The notes under the pieces are model-generated. The model saw only the letters and a list, made by a program, of their open reading frames with translations. It had not been told where the DNA came from and searched no databases. 64,000 nt of DNA from Gnetum montanum (taxonomy: Eukaryota > Streptophyta > Gnetopsida > Gnetales > Gnetaceae), in contig MNCI01022386.1 of the NCBI GenBank assembly GCA_015680685.1, positions 505,787-569,786 on the forward strand, given 5' to 3'. Both the position numbers and the translations under genes were made by a program. Below, piece after piece: positions 1-12,439 of the stretch (position 1 is its first letter; each line of letters begins with the position of its first letter).

Positions 1-560
1 TTCCACCAACAACAATAAGCTTACTATCCAAGTGGAGCTCCACCACAACCATATGAATAATATCAATAGTGGGACCAACCACAATCATGGGAAATGCCAT
101 TACCAAGATAGTAATACCCTTATAAGCAACCAAATCCATATGGGTACCATGTTTAGTTACCCATCTCTCTAAGAACTTTTACAAGTCATGCGTCATTCTA
201 ACATCACTATTACCCTTTAGAGTACCATCAAACTCATTCACCATCTACTAAAGGGGGATACCCATGCCCATACCACCCTCTGCATCTGTCTACACACATG
301 CCTTTGCCCTCAACCTAGTTACCTCCTGTTCCATTCATGTAGGGTGAAATTCCTCCATAATCACGATAATGAAATGCTACAAGGGTTGTAAATTTACAAC
401 TAGCTTTTTAGCTGAGTGGTTTAGATAATCAATCTAGGAAATGAACCTTTTTCTAACCCAAAAGTCCTTCCAAACCCTCACAACCTAACATGGTTGGTCG
501 TCATGTATCTCCAACACCCTCATCATCTGCATCAAACACATTTGAGTGCCCTTCAAACTA
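1..560 (+). pseudogene. gag C-terminal fragment of element A
   Basis: The first 560 bases match the end of gag in element D (38341-38560 continuing at 41216-41560), including a proline- and tyrosine-rich stretch encoded near 20-130. In D this lies just downstream of the zinc-knuckle-like motif. It has no catalytic role; in this family it is the tail of the nucleocapsid region leading to protease. Several in-frame stops are present. The start lies outside the window. Confidence 0.6.
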
Positions 561-569
561 AATTCCACC

Positions 570-1035
570 TTGGATCCATACTATGATGTTAACTCATGCT
601 ATTTCCAATTGGATCAAGGTTGGCAATATTCCCATGAAAAGATCCAACCTAGGAAGTCCCCTCATTTACTTATAGATCATTAGACATGAGCTATGCAAGG
701 CTATTCTTGATTCTAGTTTTGGTGTCAATCTCATCTCCCATGACATGTACAAGGCTTGGAATTTACCACTTCTTAAGAAGAGAAACATCCATCTAGAATT
801 GGCAAACTAGTTAATCACTATTCCTTTGGAACTAGTGGAGGACATTGTGACCATAGTTTGTGGGTGGTCCTATCCTACTAATTTTCTTGTGATCAAGGTA
901 TAAAATTCCAAAGGTGACTTCCCCATAATTATGGGAAGGGCATGGTCAAGCATAGTTGATGCACAAATGGGCATACGAGACCTTTCCTTGGAAATCTCCA
1001 AGGAAAATGAATTTAGATGCTTAGAGAAGAAGTGA
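570..1035 (+). pseudogene. Retroviral-type aspartic protease, element A (broken)
   Basis: Translation around 690-760 gives ILDSSFGVNLISHDMY, the place where Athila-type proteases carry the D-[ST]-G-A active site. Here the glycine of the triplet is lost (DSS). The flap and C-terminal part follow at 835-960 (VEDIVTIVCGW, then an IIMGRAW-like segment matching the usual IILGRPFL). The enzyme would cut the Gag-Pol polyprotein. Stops are present, and an equivalent region is longest open in element D (41780-42022). Confidence 0.65.
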
Positions 1036-1619
1036 ATTCCATGCATCACTTATAGAAATAATGGGTGCAATTGCATGTGGAAGATCTAGTCCATCCATTT
1101 TACATACATTAAAGCATGCAATTAGTGTGCATAAGACACAGATATCCAAAGGTGTTTGTATGCAGCAACCACAAAATAGGAGGGAACCTAGTGGCTAACA
1201 ACTAACTTTGATAGCAATACACTATGCATGGAAGAAATTGAGAGCCTAACATGTGTCTATGTTGAAGGCATGGATGAACTTGAGCAAGTTCATCACCAAC
1301 TCTTTGATGATAAAGATGATGGTAGCTATTGGGGGGAGTTGGAAATCCCTGATAATTTCAAGTAGGAAACCCTAGAGTTAAAAACCTTATTGAACAACAT
1401 GGAGTATTCATTTTTAAAAAATGGTAAACTAGTCATAATCAATGCAAATATTGCTCCTAAATAAAACAATAAGTTATTTTAGGTCATCAATAAGTGGCTA
1501 ATAGCCTTTGCTTGGTCATATCGTGAGCTGATAGGAATCGATCCAAGGATATGCTAGCATCGTATCTACACCAACCTAGCCATTAAGCCAAGAAGATAGC
1601 TGTAGAGGTAGCTAAACCC

Positions 1620-2300
1620 CAAATTAAAATAGATTGTCAAAGAGGAAATAGAATAACTTCTTAAGGCAGGGTTCATCTATCCCATCACAGATAGTGAGTG
1701 GGTTAGTTCATTCATAATTGTGTCAAAGAAAGATGGTAAGTGGAAAGTCTACATTAACTTCAAGCTATTGAATATGGCAACATTTAAAGATCATTTTCCA
1801 TTTCCATTTTTGGAACAAGTGTTGGACACTATCTCTAGGCATTACTATTATAGCTTCTTGGATGGTTGTTGTGGCAATAACTAGATTCAAGTTGTGCCAA
1901 AAGATCAGGCCAAGACAACATTCATGAGTCCATGGGGCACTTTTTCATATTGTAAGATGCCATTCAGTCTATGCAATGCCACTACAACATTTCAATGCTT
2001 GGTCCTTAGTATTCTCCAATAGAAGATAGGTAGTAGGGTAGAATTCTTTATAGATGACTTTTCTACCTATGGGGCTACATTTGAGTAATTCTTGGACCAT
2101 GTTGAGCAAGTATTGAAGAGATGTGTTGAAACAAACCTTAGGCTCAATTGGCAGAAAAGCCATTTAATGGTCCAAGAAGGCATAGTATTGAGGCATAGAA
2201 TTACTCAAGTAGGGATTGAGGTAAACTTAGAAAAAATAAGGATCATCCACGGAATCACATACCAACTAGGGATAGTTAAATATGTCTGATCATTCCTTGG
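1620..2300 (+). pseudogene. Reverse transcriptase domain, element A (broken)
   Basis: Polymerase domain with recognisable blocks: the KDHFPFPFLEQVLDT segment at 1788-1830, SPWGTFSYCKMPF at 1930-1965, and the catalytic block FFIDDFSTYG at 2044-2073. There the usual YxDD is FIDD, with both aspartates kept. The thumb/connection follows as NLRLNWQKSHLMVQEGIVL (from about 2135). Wording is Athila-like. Several TAG stops interrupt it, for example at 1882-1884. It would copy the genomic RNA from the tRNA primer. Confidence 0.85.
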
Positions 2301-2625
2301 ACATACTGGCTACTATCAGTGATTCATAGAGAATTTCTTTAAGATTGCAAAGTTGTTGGTAGAGCTTACAAAGAAAGATGCTTTGTTTATCTGGACTAAG
2401 GAATGTGAACATGCATTTCAATAGTTAAAGGAAAAACTCATAGAAACTCCAATTCTATGGGCACTAGACTGATCTAGACCATTTCACATAATGATGGATG
2501 CATCTAATTATGCTTTCTTGAAAAGTTCAAGAACTATGTGCTTGGTTATAAAGTATTTGTACACATAGACTACAATGCCATTTGCTTCCTAATGAATAAG
2601 CTAATAGTGAGCCCCCATATCATAC
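2300..2625 (+). pseudogene. RNase H domain of element A with internal deletion
   Basis: The domain starts with the SFLGHTGYYQ connection segment at 2290-2320. It reaches the first catalytic region (MMDASNYA at 2492-2515), then jumps directly to sequence matching D at 43608. Compared with D (43441-43620) about 150 bases are missing, including the stretch that carries the catalytic glutamate. The third acidic block (around YKYLYT) is degraded. The domain cannot be active. Confidence 0.75.
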
Positions 2626-2984
2626 AGATGCTTGTGATCTTGCAAGAATTCGATCTTACAATGGTAGATCAAAAAGCGACTAAGAATGTGATCACAAACC
2701 ATCTCTCTTAGTTAAGATGGGATGATAAATAGGAGGAGACACTCTTTGATAAATTTTTAGATGAATTTCTCTCTAGAGAAGTAATAAATGACCAAGTTCC
2801 CATAGAAATAAAATGGTATGATGGCATCCTCACTTACCTTCTTACTTAGGAGATGCCATAAGGTTTAGACTTTAGGAAGAAACAACAGTTTCTTCATTTA
2901 GTGAAGTACTTTATGGAAATCAATGGAAACCTTTATAAAGTGTGCATCGATGGCTTAGTTTTTTGGTGTGTCCCTGATGCAAAT

Positions 2985-4078
2985 CAACTATGAATTCTTC
3001 AAGATGCTCATAAAGGCTCCTATGGAGGCCACTATGCTAGGAGATGGATGGACATAAAAATTATAATGGCAGGATACTATTGGCCTACAATCTTTAAGGA
3101 TGCCCACTAGTTTGTCTAATCTTGTGAATGTTGTGAATGAGATGGTGGGATGACTGGTCAAATGGAGGATCCTCAATAGTGGATTTAACTATTAAATCCT
3201 TTTGACATATGGGGCACTAACTTCATGAGTCCCATCAAACCCATGTCCAATGAAAAGGTGTATATTATCATAGTAGTTGACTACTACACCAAATGGGCAA
3301 AGATAGTAGCCATCATTGACTGTACAGCATACACTACTGCTAGATTTGTATAACATATTGTCAACAAGTTTGGGGTGCCACATGCACTGATTTTTGATAA
3401 TGGAACTCACTTTATAGGTTTCACCTTTCAAAAACTTATGTAATTCTTGAGGGTTGAACAAAAATTAACAACACCCTATCATCCCCAAGCCAACAGTTTA
3501 GTAGAGGTAGCTAATAGGGAGCTCACAAAGATCCTAACAAGGACCATAAGCAAATATATGAGAGATTAGAGTAAAAAACTTAATGATGCCCTATGGACCT
3601 ACCTCTCAACAATGAAACTCCCTATTAGCTACTCTCCCTATGAGCTAGTGTACGAAAAACTTCGAATTCTCCTAATCCAATCCAAGCTCCATACACTTTC
3701 AATAGCCTTTGAATCTTGACCTAAGTTTAGCATAAAAAGAAAGATTGATCAATCTCAATGTGCTAGATGAGAATCAATTAGTGGCTCTATCTTTGAATGA
3801 AGTGCACAAGACATTCAATAAGCAACAACATGACTTGAGAATATGAAAAGTAAAATTCCAACCGTGAGGTAACGTTTCCTAATGGAACCCCACACATGTA
3901 CCATAGAAAACTAAGTTTCAAACATTGTGGGAGGGACCTTAAATAATTGCTAAAACCTTTTCCTCTAGGGCCATGACCATATACAAACTTGAGAGTCCAA
4001 ATAAAAAGTAGTTCATCAACATCCAATAAGTAAATTTTTTCATGAGCCCAAGCAAGCCAATACAACAAATACCTCAAT
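2985..4078 (+). pseudogene. Integrase and pol C-terminus, element A (broken)
   Basis: The zinc-binding N-terminal part is recognisable at 3000-3170 (DAHKGSYGGHYARRW, then AGYYWPTIFKDAH, then the cysteine pair SCECC). The core follows: WGTNFMSPI at 3210-3240 (first acidic position now N), IFDNGTHF at 3390-3414 (second Asp kept) and SLVEVANRE at 3495-3520 (Glu kept). A C-terminal extension rich in charged residues (VLDENQLVALSLNEVHKTF) ends at TGA 4076-4078. Integrase would insert the cDNA. Several TAG stops. Antisense ORFs of 89 and 103 codons here are shadows. Confidence 0.85.
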
Positions 4079-6146
4079 GAATGGACAATCATGTTCAAAT
4101 TTTTATATATCCATATGAATGACGTCCATTTATTCTAAATCATTCATATGGCTCAATTTTTCTATTTTTTTCCACATTTTTGATTTTACAAGTTATTTAT
4201 TTTACAATTTTTTAATTTTCAAAAGTTTTCATATTTTTACACTATTTTTTGTTTTACACCATTATTAATACATTTGAATCTTCATTCAATATTTTACACT
4301 TATATATTTTACTTTTTTTGAGTGTGATTTTCAAATTTTTGCTAATAAACATGCTTTGTGCCAACAGGACACAGTGGTGTTGTGGTTGCTACTAATGGTG
4401 GTTTGTGCTTTACATTTGGTTTATTAATGTCTTATTTCTATTTTTAAGTTTTTTTATTGATAAATTAGTCATGGTTTCTTTTTCATGGAATAAGTAGTGA
4501 GTCCATGACATTCACCCATCCACAAACTCTATGGTTTTTCTTGTTTTGGAAGTTTGAAATCCCTTTCATTAAATCAACTTTTAATAAATTTGTAACCTTG
4601 GTAGTTTCTAGAATTGGGAAAGATTCAAAGGTATGATAGGGTGTGACTTCAAGGGAAATCAATACTCTTCGTACTCTTCTACTGACTTGGATGCTTGAGT
4701 GTTTTTCGTTGACTTCTTACCATTCCATGTTCCAATAACAAGAAGTCAAATAAATTTTTTGCATGGTGTGGTTCCCATCCAAAAAAGAAAAGAAAAAAAC
4801 ATGATGGGAATTCAAAGCATACCCCTTAGACAAATAAACAGGCTACAATCATTGGTTATGGGACTAGAAAGACATGTTACTTATGCTTGAAGATTCTTTC
4901 TAACTAAGGCCCTATGTCACTTTTTGCTTCTCTTTTCTTCTCTTTATGGAATGGTGGTTGTTCTGTGGGTGCACTCTTGTGTCTCGAGGGGGTGGATCGA
5001 TCTTGAAATGGAGATGCAAAGTCACTAAAAGAGAATGGTTTTGGTCTGGACTAAGGATGGGTCTTCTCAGGTCATTTTAAATACAAAACTTCATAAGGGA
5101 CTTCTCATGACCTTAGTTTGGAATTCCATTCCACTTTCTCCATCATCCATCTATGCTGACCATAACTCATCTCATTACCAAAGTCCATCTTCTTGATTCC
5201 ATGTCTTGGTCTGATGTACATGAATTCTTTGGTAGAATCTTCCAGGTTTTTGGTCCTTAACTTTGATTGACCATTAATCACCTATGGGGTGCACAGATTC
5301 CATAGGTTTAAGTTATGCAAGGGTAAAAAGGACATGTTCTTGTTATGGGGAGGACCCACTTGCATATCCCTTGGTTAGGTTTGTTAAGCACATTATCCTT
5401 AGGCATTCTTGCAATCTGAATCTTTCGTATACCCATCTTCTGCATCATACCATGTGTTCCTTTACAAATTTTGTTTATTAAACACATTCTCCTTCAAAAT
5501 TTTCAATTTTTGAGCTTTCAAAGATCCTCTTCAATGGTTTTATCATATTCTTGGCTTTTCTGGGATTCCATGAACCCCAAATCAATTGAAAAATTCATTA
5601 TATTTTTTGAGATATTGATATTTGAATATTTTTGGTGATGCACCTTGTATATGGGGCTTCATCAACAAAGTTGGCTCATATACAAGGCGCTGTATATGGG
5701 GCCTTGTTGATGTAAAGGAAAAATAGTATATATATATGTGACCCCACTTAGAAATTTTTACCATTTCTCACAAATGCCAAAGGAGGTTTTTAAATTTTTA
5801 AAGCCCATAACTTACAAATCGTTTATTTAAATCACTTCGTTCTTTGACCTTGCAGCTACCATAGATAAGCTCTTTGTCATGGAGACCACAAATGTGTCAA
5901 TTTTGATCGAAAATTTTTCACAATTTTTTCTAACTCCCACAAAGGTTTAATTGAAAAATCAACTATCAAACACAAAATTTTGCAAGAGTTAAACCTTTCC
6001 AATGAGCTCTAGTGACATTTATAATAAATAATTAATCTACCATGGTCCAACCTCAGCCAAAGTATAACTAACTAATGAGAGAAGGTATTTAAAAATTTAA
6101 AGTTACACATTATATCTACTAATCCATGGATGTGTTGTGATAGTAG
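4079..6146 (+). other. Post-integrase spacer of element A
   Basis: Non-coding 2-kb stretch between pol and ORF3, homologous to 15269-17334 (reverse strand, B) and 45188-47299 (D), and partly to 27311-29010 (C) and 10084-11466 (reverse strand, E). It begins with a T-rich tract (4140-4340), continues with a conserved block around 4370-5480, and ends with the palindrome/TATA module at 5640-5740 and a leader to ORF3. The short ORFs in it are not conserved between copies. No protein is supported here. Confidence 0.7.
5640..5740 (+). promoter_or_regulatory. Putative internal promoter module before ORF3, element A
   Basis: Inverted arms at 5660-5670 and 5702-5712 (CATCAACAAAG / CCTTGTTGATG), and at 5643-5656 and 5674-5687, are followed 14 bases later by a TATA run at 5727-5737. 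B and D have the same order, palindrome then TATA, at the same place. The LTR U3 regions also show it (9263-9308, then TATA 9333-9339). Inferred to start transcripts for ORF3, whose ATG is about 410 bases downstream. Confidence 0.45.
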
Positions 6147-9040
6147 ATGGCACCAAAAGAAAAGCACATGTAGGAAGTAGGATCATCCCAACCAAGGGAG
6201 AAATGGCCTAGAATGGAAAGGGGCCAAGAATAGCCCTAGGAAGAACTACTTGCAACCCATGCCACAGGTCCTTTGAGAGAAGAGGTAGAAGTGGAGTATA
6301 TTTGATAGAGTCCAGAACTAGTAGCAGTAATAGAACACTCCCATCGAGATGATGCACCATCATAACTAGTAAATCTTGAGGTGACCTTGACAAAGGCTTA
6401 CCTAAATCAAATCAAATCGAGAGAGATCTAGAAAATCGATGCTCCAGAAGTAAACTTTGGCCCTTTCCTAGAGCATGCACCAAAAGAAGTGAAGGACTAG
6501 TTGAAGATCTCTTCCATGTGGCCAATCATCACTTCCACTAGTGAGTGGTACATAGGAGAGATATTCCTATTTTGGAACAATAGGTAGCTTAGATCTATAG
6601 TTAAAATCAAGGATATCTTAGTATCCTACTTGGTGTAGACCATTGCTACAACACTTGGGTTGCTTGAAATAGGGAGAGGTTTTACTAAGATATCAATGTA
6701 GGTGGATCCTAGTATTAAAAACAAATGGATGCAATGATGCTATGGTGTCAACCGCAAGGAGTTTGGCATGCTCACACTGGTAGAGAGGATCCATTATAAG
6801 ATTGTGGCCTTCCACCTCAATCCCATGATGAAGCCAAGAAAAATCACTACCTTCTCTACCCAAGCATGCATTGCTCTGAGTGGGAGATTCTTGGTTAATC
6901 TTTTGCAGCTAATTTATCTAGAGATGGAGAAGTAGTTTAAAGAAAATGAACGTAGAAGAAAGGCACTCCCCTTCCCATGCCTCATCAAGAAACTTTGTCA
7001 AAGGGGAGGAATAGTCCGTTATACCAACAATAGTCAAAACTGTTCTAGACACCAGTTGGGTAGAAACGATGAAGGATAAGATGACTACAACCACTATTCA
7101 AGAAGAGGAGCAATAACCACCACCTCCATCTACCACTTAGATAATGGTGCCAGACATTGTTGCAACCACCCAACAATTACACGAATATTGAAAATGGATC
7201 TTGAGTAAATAAGAGTAACAAGTAGGCATGAGTGGTAGGGACCCATCCGTTTACAAACCAACAATGAGATGGCCTGAATAATCAGTTTGATGGGTGGAGG
7301 TGGGTTCATTTTCTCAGTTCAAAGAATGCAGCTACCCATGAGGTTGAATCCAAGCACTAGAAAGGTCATAGTATCTCTCGTAGGATAATAGTGACTCTCA
7401 AAAATCTCTAGGACCACTGTGAATTTCTTGATGCACTTAGAGAAGGCTGAAGGGACAACTGTATTGGTGATGCAACACCAAGGGTAGGAGACAACAACAC
7501 AAGTAGTTGCTGATAGGATTGCCAACATGCTCAATGCACTTGTAACATCTACACTAGACATCACTACATTCAAAGATGTGTAGATGTCTGCAGGGACCAC
7601 AAGCAATAGAATAAACATAGCGTAGCATGAAGAACTGCTAGACTAATTAGTGGGAACCAAGAAACTACTTCTAGATGTGGTCAACCTTCCAGAAAACATT
7701 ACAACAACCCAGTCAAAGATTCTTGGACAAGAACATCATATTGGAGGGACAACTTGAAAAAACCAAGGAGCTAACAAATGTTTGATTGTGGAAGTTGCCA
7801 AATTAAGAGCCTAGATTGCCAATCCTACATTTCTCAACTTGGCACTAATAAGAGATGAAGCTATGCAATAGCTTCACACCAAACTAAAAGGAGTTGAGGG
7901 TGCAATGGAGATGTGGTGTTCTATAGATCCTTGGCACATGCCACATAGAATAAGATTTAGAAGGCCTTGGATTTGACCACAAAGAACCATCACCTGTAGA
8001 ATGTTGATGCACACAAGCAATAATTAACTAATTTTATCCATCAACAGTAGGAGCAATTGGCTAGAGCAAACATAGAATTGAGAAGATTGGTAATAAAGAA
8101 TCAAAATCTCTTCATGGAGGAGGTGCATGCCATTTTCCAGAAGACTACAATCGATCTAGTCACTTAGAAATTTAAAGCTCTCAAATTAGAGAAATTTAAT
8201 GATCATTACAAAGAGTAGGTTGGTCTACAGAAGGAAGTAAATGAAAAACACATTCAATTAGTGAAGGTAAGAGCAAATGAAGCCTTCCAGCAACTTCAAC
8301 AAGGCATAGAATTTTGGCAAATCATCATTAATGGGATAAATGCCTATAACAAAGAAAAAATCTACATGAAGGAGTTGCAGATCAAGGAGATGATGGAGTA
8401 CATTGAGCTTGCCAATCTTCATTATGAAAATTTGGCCATGTTGACTACTAAATAGCTACAATTAAAGCTCAAGAAATAGGTGGCCAGCTCATACTTGCTA
8501 TACGAGGTTAAGTTCAAGCACCATAAGGACACTAAGGACAAGCTTGCAATGGCTAATGCTAAACTCAAAGTTCTCAAGGCGTGATTCACTGATCAATGAT
8601 CAACTACCTAGAACTTGGCTAGCAGGATGAATGACTACCAGGATCTGTAGAATGCAATCAGGGCATTTAACATTGAATGAAAATAGTTTGTTGCTTGGTT
8701 TTTCAATGTAAATGAGATGTTTCTGATAATGCCCTATCCATGGAATATCCCCATTTCAGCCCACATTGGTAATGCCACGTATACTGTGAATGATTCTTGG
8801 AGCAAGGAGAAGAAGATGAAGGCATTACTTGAGCCTTTCACCTTCCATTAGAGGTTGTAGCCACAACAAGATAGCCATAGCTGCCTTACCGTATGTGCTC
8901 AAAGTTGATGAAGGTCCTTTAGAGCCTCAGGAGCCTCCACTACCTAGGACTATCTAATCTTCATCACCATCTTCATGCCGTCAGAGGATGTGCTATCCAA
9001 ATTTTTATAGTGACATCATGGTGTTCAATTTTGTGTCATG
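6147..9040 (+). pseudogene. ORF3 of element A: retrotransposon 3' protein, helical domain plus coiled coil (broken)
   Basis: Starts at ATG 6147 (MAPKEKH), matched by MAPRPK starts in D (47300) and B (15268). Two parts can be seen. About 6500-7130 encodes a domain with segments like MKPRKITTFSTQACIALSG and an LIYLEMEK / PFPCLIKKLC pattern. I liken this to the 'putative plant transposon protein' domain (Pfam PF20167) found in other gypsy elements; that is by eye. About 7600-8690 encodes a long Lys/Glu/Gln-rich coiled coil with few breaks (8261-8455 is open). A conserved tail (MPYPWNIPISAH) lies at 8735-8770. It sits where Athila elements have an env-like ORF, but I see no clear signal peptide or transmembrane segment. 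Many TAG stops. Confidence 0.6.
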
Positions 9041-9177
9041 AACATGATAATTTTTGTAATTTGTTGATTCGTACACTCAGGCACTCAGTTTTTTCAAGTT
9101 ATTTATTTGTTAAGATTTAGTCAATAATCCCATGCTTTCCTAATTTTGTAAAGGAACTCAAGGAAAACTTTTCATTC

Positions 9178-9190
9178 AATTGTGGGGGTA
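9178..9190 (+). promoter_or_regulatory. Polypurine tract of element A
   Basis: TTGTGGGGGTA directly before the LTR TGATGA. B (reverse strand, ATGGGGGTA near 12213-12222) and C (ATGGGGTA before 29343) have the same. It primes plus-strand cDNA in this class of element. Confidence 0.75.
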
Positions 9191-10083
9191 TGATGAGCAT
9201 CAAAGTGTCATGTCAATGAGCCCCCATTGACAGGGTCTCATTTATGTGGTGTTACCTCGTCGATGGGGCTATGTCAACATAATGTTTGCTATGTTGACAA
9301 GGCCCCATCTATGTAGCCCTAGAGTAAAAACTATAAATATGAGCTTCCAGCCATGTTTATGGGCATTCAAGTCATAGTAGTAGCAAAGCTCTTATAGTTT
9401 TTCTATTTGAAAGTTAGAATATTTTCCTGAGTGTCTGTAGCAAGAGTCATTGAGTGTATGGATCTTTATTCAAGCATTGTTGTACTTGAGCATGACAGTG
9501 TGTACAATAATAAAGATGAGCTTCTTGATAAAACCTTGCAGCATTCTAGATAGTTTAGCTATTTTATTCATGCATTTAATGTTTTTAGTTATTTATTCAA
9601 TTTTTTCCAGTAATTAAGCTAATTAGGTAATTAAGCAAGATAAGCTAGATAGATTAAATACATAAGTATGATCACTTTGAGTGTAACACATATTCACTTA
9701 GTAATCCTAGTAGCATTATTGCTTGGTGCACCCAGTAGTGTAGCACTTGGTAACCTAGCAGTGGATGCTTATGTTAGAATTAGTTAGAGATTAGTGAGTT
9801 AGTTAAATTTTGTTAGTCATTAAATTACTTTATCTCTCTCTTTAAGCACTAAAGAATGTAAAACATAAAATGATAAAAATCATATGCCTCAATTACACTT
9901 AACCATACCTTTGTACTTCATAAATGTAATTGGGAAGACAACAAATGATCATTAGGATAAAGTTCACTTCATAGAAGACTAGTGCACCAAAAACTAGAGA
10001 GTTTGTGAAATTTGACTAGATTACATGTGAACACTTCATGATTTATATGGTTGGATGTAGGGGCACCTCTTCACTGTTCATCA
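9191..10083 (+). repeat. 3' LTR of element A (893 bp)
   Basis: Begins TGATGAGCATC after the purine tract and ends TTCATCA; TGATGA/TCATCA are terminal inverted repeats. U3 holds a strong spaced palindrome (arms 9263-9280 and 9291-9308, 16 of 18 paired) and a TATA box at 9333-9339. The R/U5 portion contains a block conserved in all LTRs here (around 9858-9930, AAAACATAAAATGATAAAAA then a TACACTTAACCATACC run). By eye it is roughly 75-80% like the LTRs of B and D. Confidence 0.85.
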
Positions 10084-11466
10084 AAAAGAATCTCAAGAAA
10101 TAGAAGTTTATGTATGGATAAGAAATGGATAATGAATTTTTGGTATATGAATAGATTATTAGATGTTTCGGAAGGCACAAGATGATGTGGAATTTCTTGG
10201 CAAGTATGAAATACAAGAGTTATACAGGTGGATCCTCCCCAAAGTAGGCTCTAGCCCTTAATGCCCTTATATAACCACACCTAAAAATATCCTTAGGCAC
10301 TCAAGGATTTGAATGTAAGAGATACTTATTTAGGAAAAAATAGATGTTAGGATTGCTAGATTGGGAAAATAATGCTATATTATAACATGCCACAAGTTAT
10401 GATTAAATATATATACAGTGAGGTAAGATGGACTATAGAAAGGATTGTTGAAATCTGGACATGAGGTATCTTACCATAGGCATAATGAATCCTTGTGTGT
10501 TATTAATAGTCAAAGTAATAATTAGCCCTTCTTTCTAAGATTCAAACCAAGTCCAAGCCACTTTCCAGTGACATCACATTATTTCATCTCTTTGATTTAC
10601 AACTATAAGAATATTGCTGTTGCAAGGAGCATTACCACTTGGCATATTGTCCAAGGAAGAAGTTTATTCATTGCACATTTTATTTTTTAGATTCCTAAGA
10701 AGCTACCTACCTGTAGGCATGGATAACATGTGTTTCTAGTGGGACTCCTAGAAATTTATTCTATGCATGATTTTTATGTTTAACTATGTCAACCTTACCA
10801 AAGGACTATCTTCAGGCATGGGTAACATGTCTTTCTAGTGACATGGTAAGGCAACACTTATTATACTCTTACTTCCATTTTTCATTATATCTACAAGGAT
10901 ACAATACTTCCTTGGCAATAAGATAGAATTGACAACAACAATATGAGAAAATCCACAAATCCCCCTTAATGTCACACCCTTTACATTTTCACTTGATTCT
11001 TTACTTTTCTATCCAAGCATAATGATCATAGATTTATTCTTAGTATTATGATGGAAAGAATATTATTATGGCCATGGTAAGAACCTCTTATTATTGGAAT
11101 GGAATGGATGGATGGATATTGTGGTCTCACTATATACACAATCAATTCCTTATGATTTGATAACATAGCAAAATCTTCATAGCATTAGGCTACATCTTGC
11201 CTTTATTGTGAGAAATCTTATTAGTAGTGAAAATTATGTACAAAGGATTTGAACACAAAGTATGAAAGAAATGGAAAAGATAGTAAAAGTTGGAAAAAAG
11301 TATAAAGAATGAATTTTTTTTAAAGAATTAAAAGATGTGAAAGGATTGAAAAATGTAAAAGAAGATGAAAAATAGAAGAAAGAAAAAGTATAAAAGAATA
11401 AAAAATGTCAAAGAATGTGAAAAATTAAAAAGAATTATAAAATAAAAAAATGGAAAAATCACTTAT
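10084..11466 (-). mobile_element. Element E, post-gag spacer piece
   Basis: Read on the reverse strand this is the spacer that follows integrase in related elements: an A/T-rich tract (11270-11460), then a conserved block (CATGGGTAACATGTC-like motif near 10817, as at 16503 in B), continuing to the junction with A at 10083. It is separated from the rest of E (23803 onward) by element B, whose CTTAT duplication marks the cut. No coding sequence is supported. E continues left, beyond A and the window. Confidence 0.6.
11462..11466. repeat. Target-site duplication of B, 3' side (CTTAT)
   Basis: CTTAT immediately outside the 3' LTR of B, identical to 23798-23802 outside the 5' LTR. Five bases is the usual length for Ty3/gypsy integration. 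Confidence 0.8.
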
Positions 11467-12212
11467 TGATGTAGCCTTCTAAGTACACTGGTCTTTAGAA
11501 AGTGAAACTAACTATTGTAATCATTTTTTGCCCAATTACACTTGTGAAATGCAAAGGTATGGTTAAGTGTAACTGAGGCATGTGATTTTTATCACTTTTT
11601 TATGTTTTATGTTTTAAGTCATCTAAGGGTAAAGAATAATGTATAAAATAAAATAATTAAATTGCTAATTTAATCTAATTAGGTACACCTAACTAATTCT
11701 AATATAAGGATCTATTCCCAATTGCTGTACACATCTTGAACACGTTTAATGCTACTAGGTTACCAAATGTTAAGTGTTACTAGGATCACTAAGCACCAAG
11801 CATATGTTCAAAATGGTCATACTTATTTGCTTAATTAATAGCTATTTAATCTAGCTTAATTTAGCTTAATTACATAAAAAATTAAATGCATAAATAAACA
11901 ATTAATCTATTTCAAAGTGCTACAAGGTTTATCATAAAGCTCATCTTTATTATTGCACACATTACTGTGCTTAGGTACAATTATGCTCGAATAAAGATCT
12001 ATACACTCTTTGACTCCTATTGTGGGAATTTAGAAAAATATTCCAACTTTTAAGTAAGAAAACTGCAAGATCTCTACTCCAACTATGACAAAAGATGCCA
12101 TAAACATAGTAGGTGAGTGTGTATTTATAAGCAAAAATAGATATTGCATCGATGAGGCCACATCAATGCATCAAATCCCTCATCGATGTAACCTAGAAAA
12201 TGCAACTCATCA
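11467..12212 (-). repeat. 3' LTR of element B (746 bp, deleted near its end)
   Basis: Reverse-strand LTR starting TGATGAGTTGC at 12212 after ATGGGGGTA, ending TACATCA at 11467. Against the 5' LTR (838 bp) about 90 bases are missing just before the end, so GGCTA is joined almost directly to CATCA. Terminal TCA and the target-site duplication are intact, so the loss is internal and probably happened after insertion. Confidence 0.8.
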
Positions 12213-12439
12213 TACCCCCATGACTAAATGAAAATTCATCCTCAAGTGAACAAAAGGAGGATAAAGTTTCTTACAAAATATTTGGGAAGGTATGGGATTA
12301 TTGACACACAAACAAGACGACAAAAGCTAAGTGCCCAAGTGTACAGAATTACAATTATTACAAAATTTTAGTGTTTAGGAAAAAAAAATTTAATAGCAAG
12401 ATAAAAATGACAAACAAAATTTCTCTGAAAGCGTGAAGA

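Larger units (their letters stand above)
1..10083 (+). mobile_element. Element A: Athila-like Ty3/gypsy retrotransposon, 5' end outside window
   Basis: Decayed LTR retrotransposon read left to right: end of gag, aspartic protease, reverse transcriptase, RNase H, integrase, a 2-kb spacer, an extra same-sense ORF3, a purine tract and the 3' LTR. Domain order PR-RT-RH-IN is Ty3/gypsy, and RT and IN motifs look like the Athila clade. It shares long similarity with elements B and D in this window. Every reading frame is broken by stops, so it cannot move on its own. Its right end abuts sequence assigned to element E, so A probably inserted into E. The left LTR and the target-site duplication cannot be checked. 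Confidence 0.85.

Noticed and set aside
3192-4098. Antisense ORFs of 89 and 103 codons at 3192-3461 and 3787-4098
   Set aside because: They lie opposite the integrase of element A, which is clearly recognised on the plus strand; no homologue is kept on the same strand of D or B.
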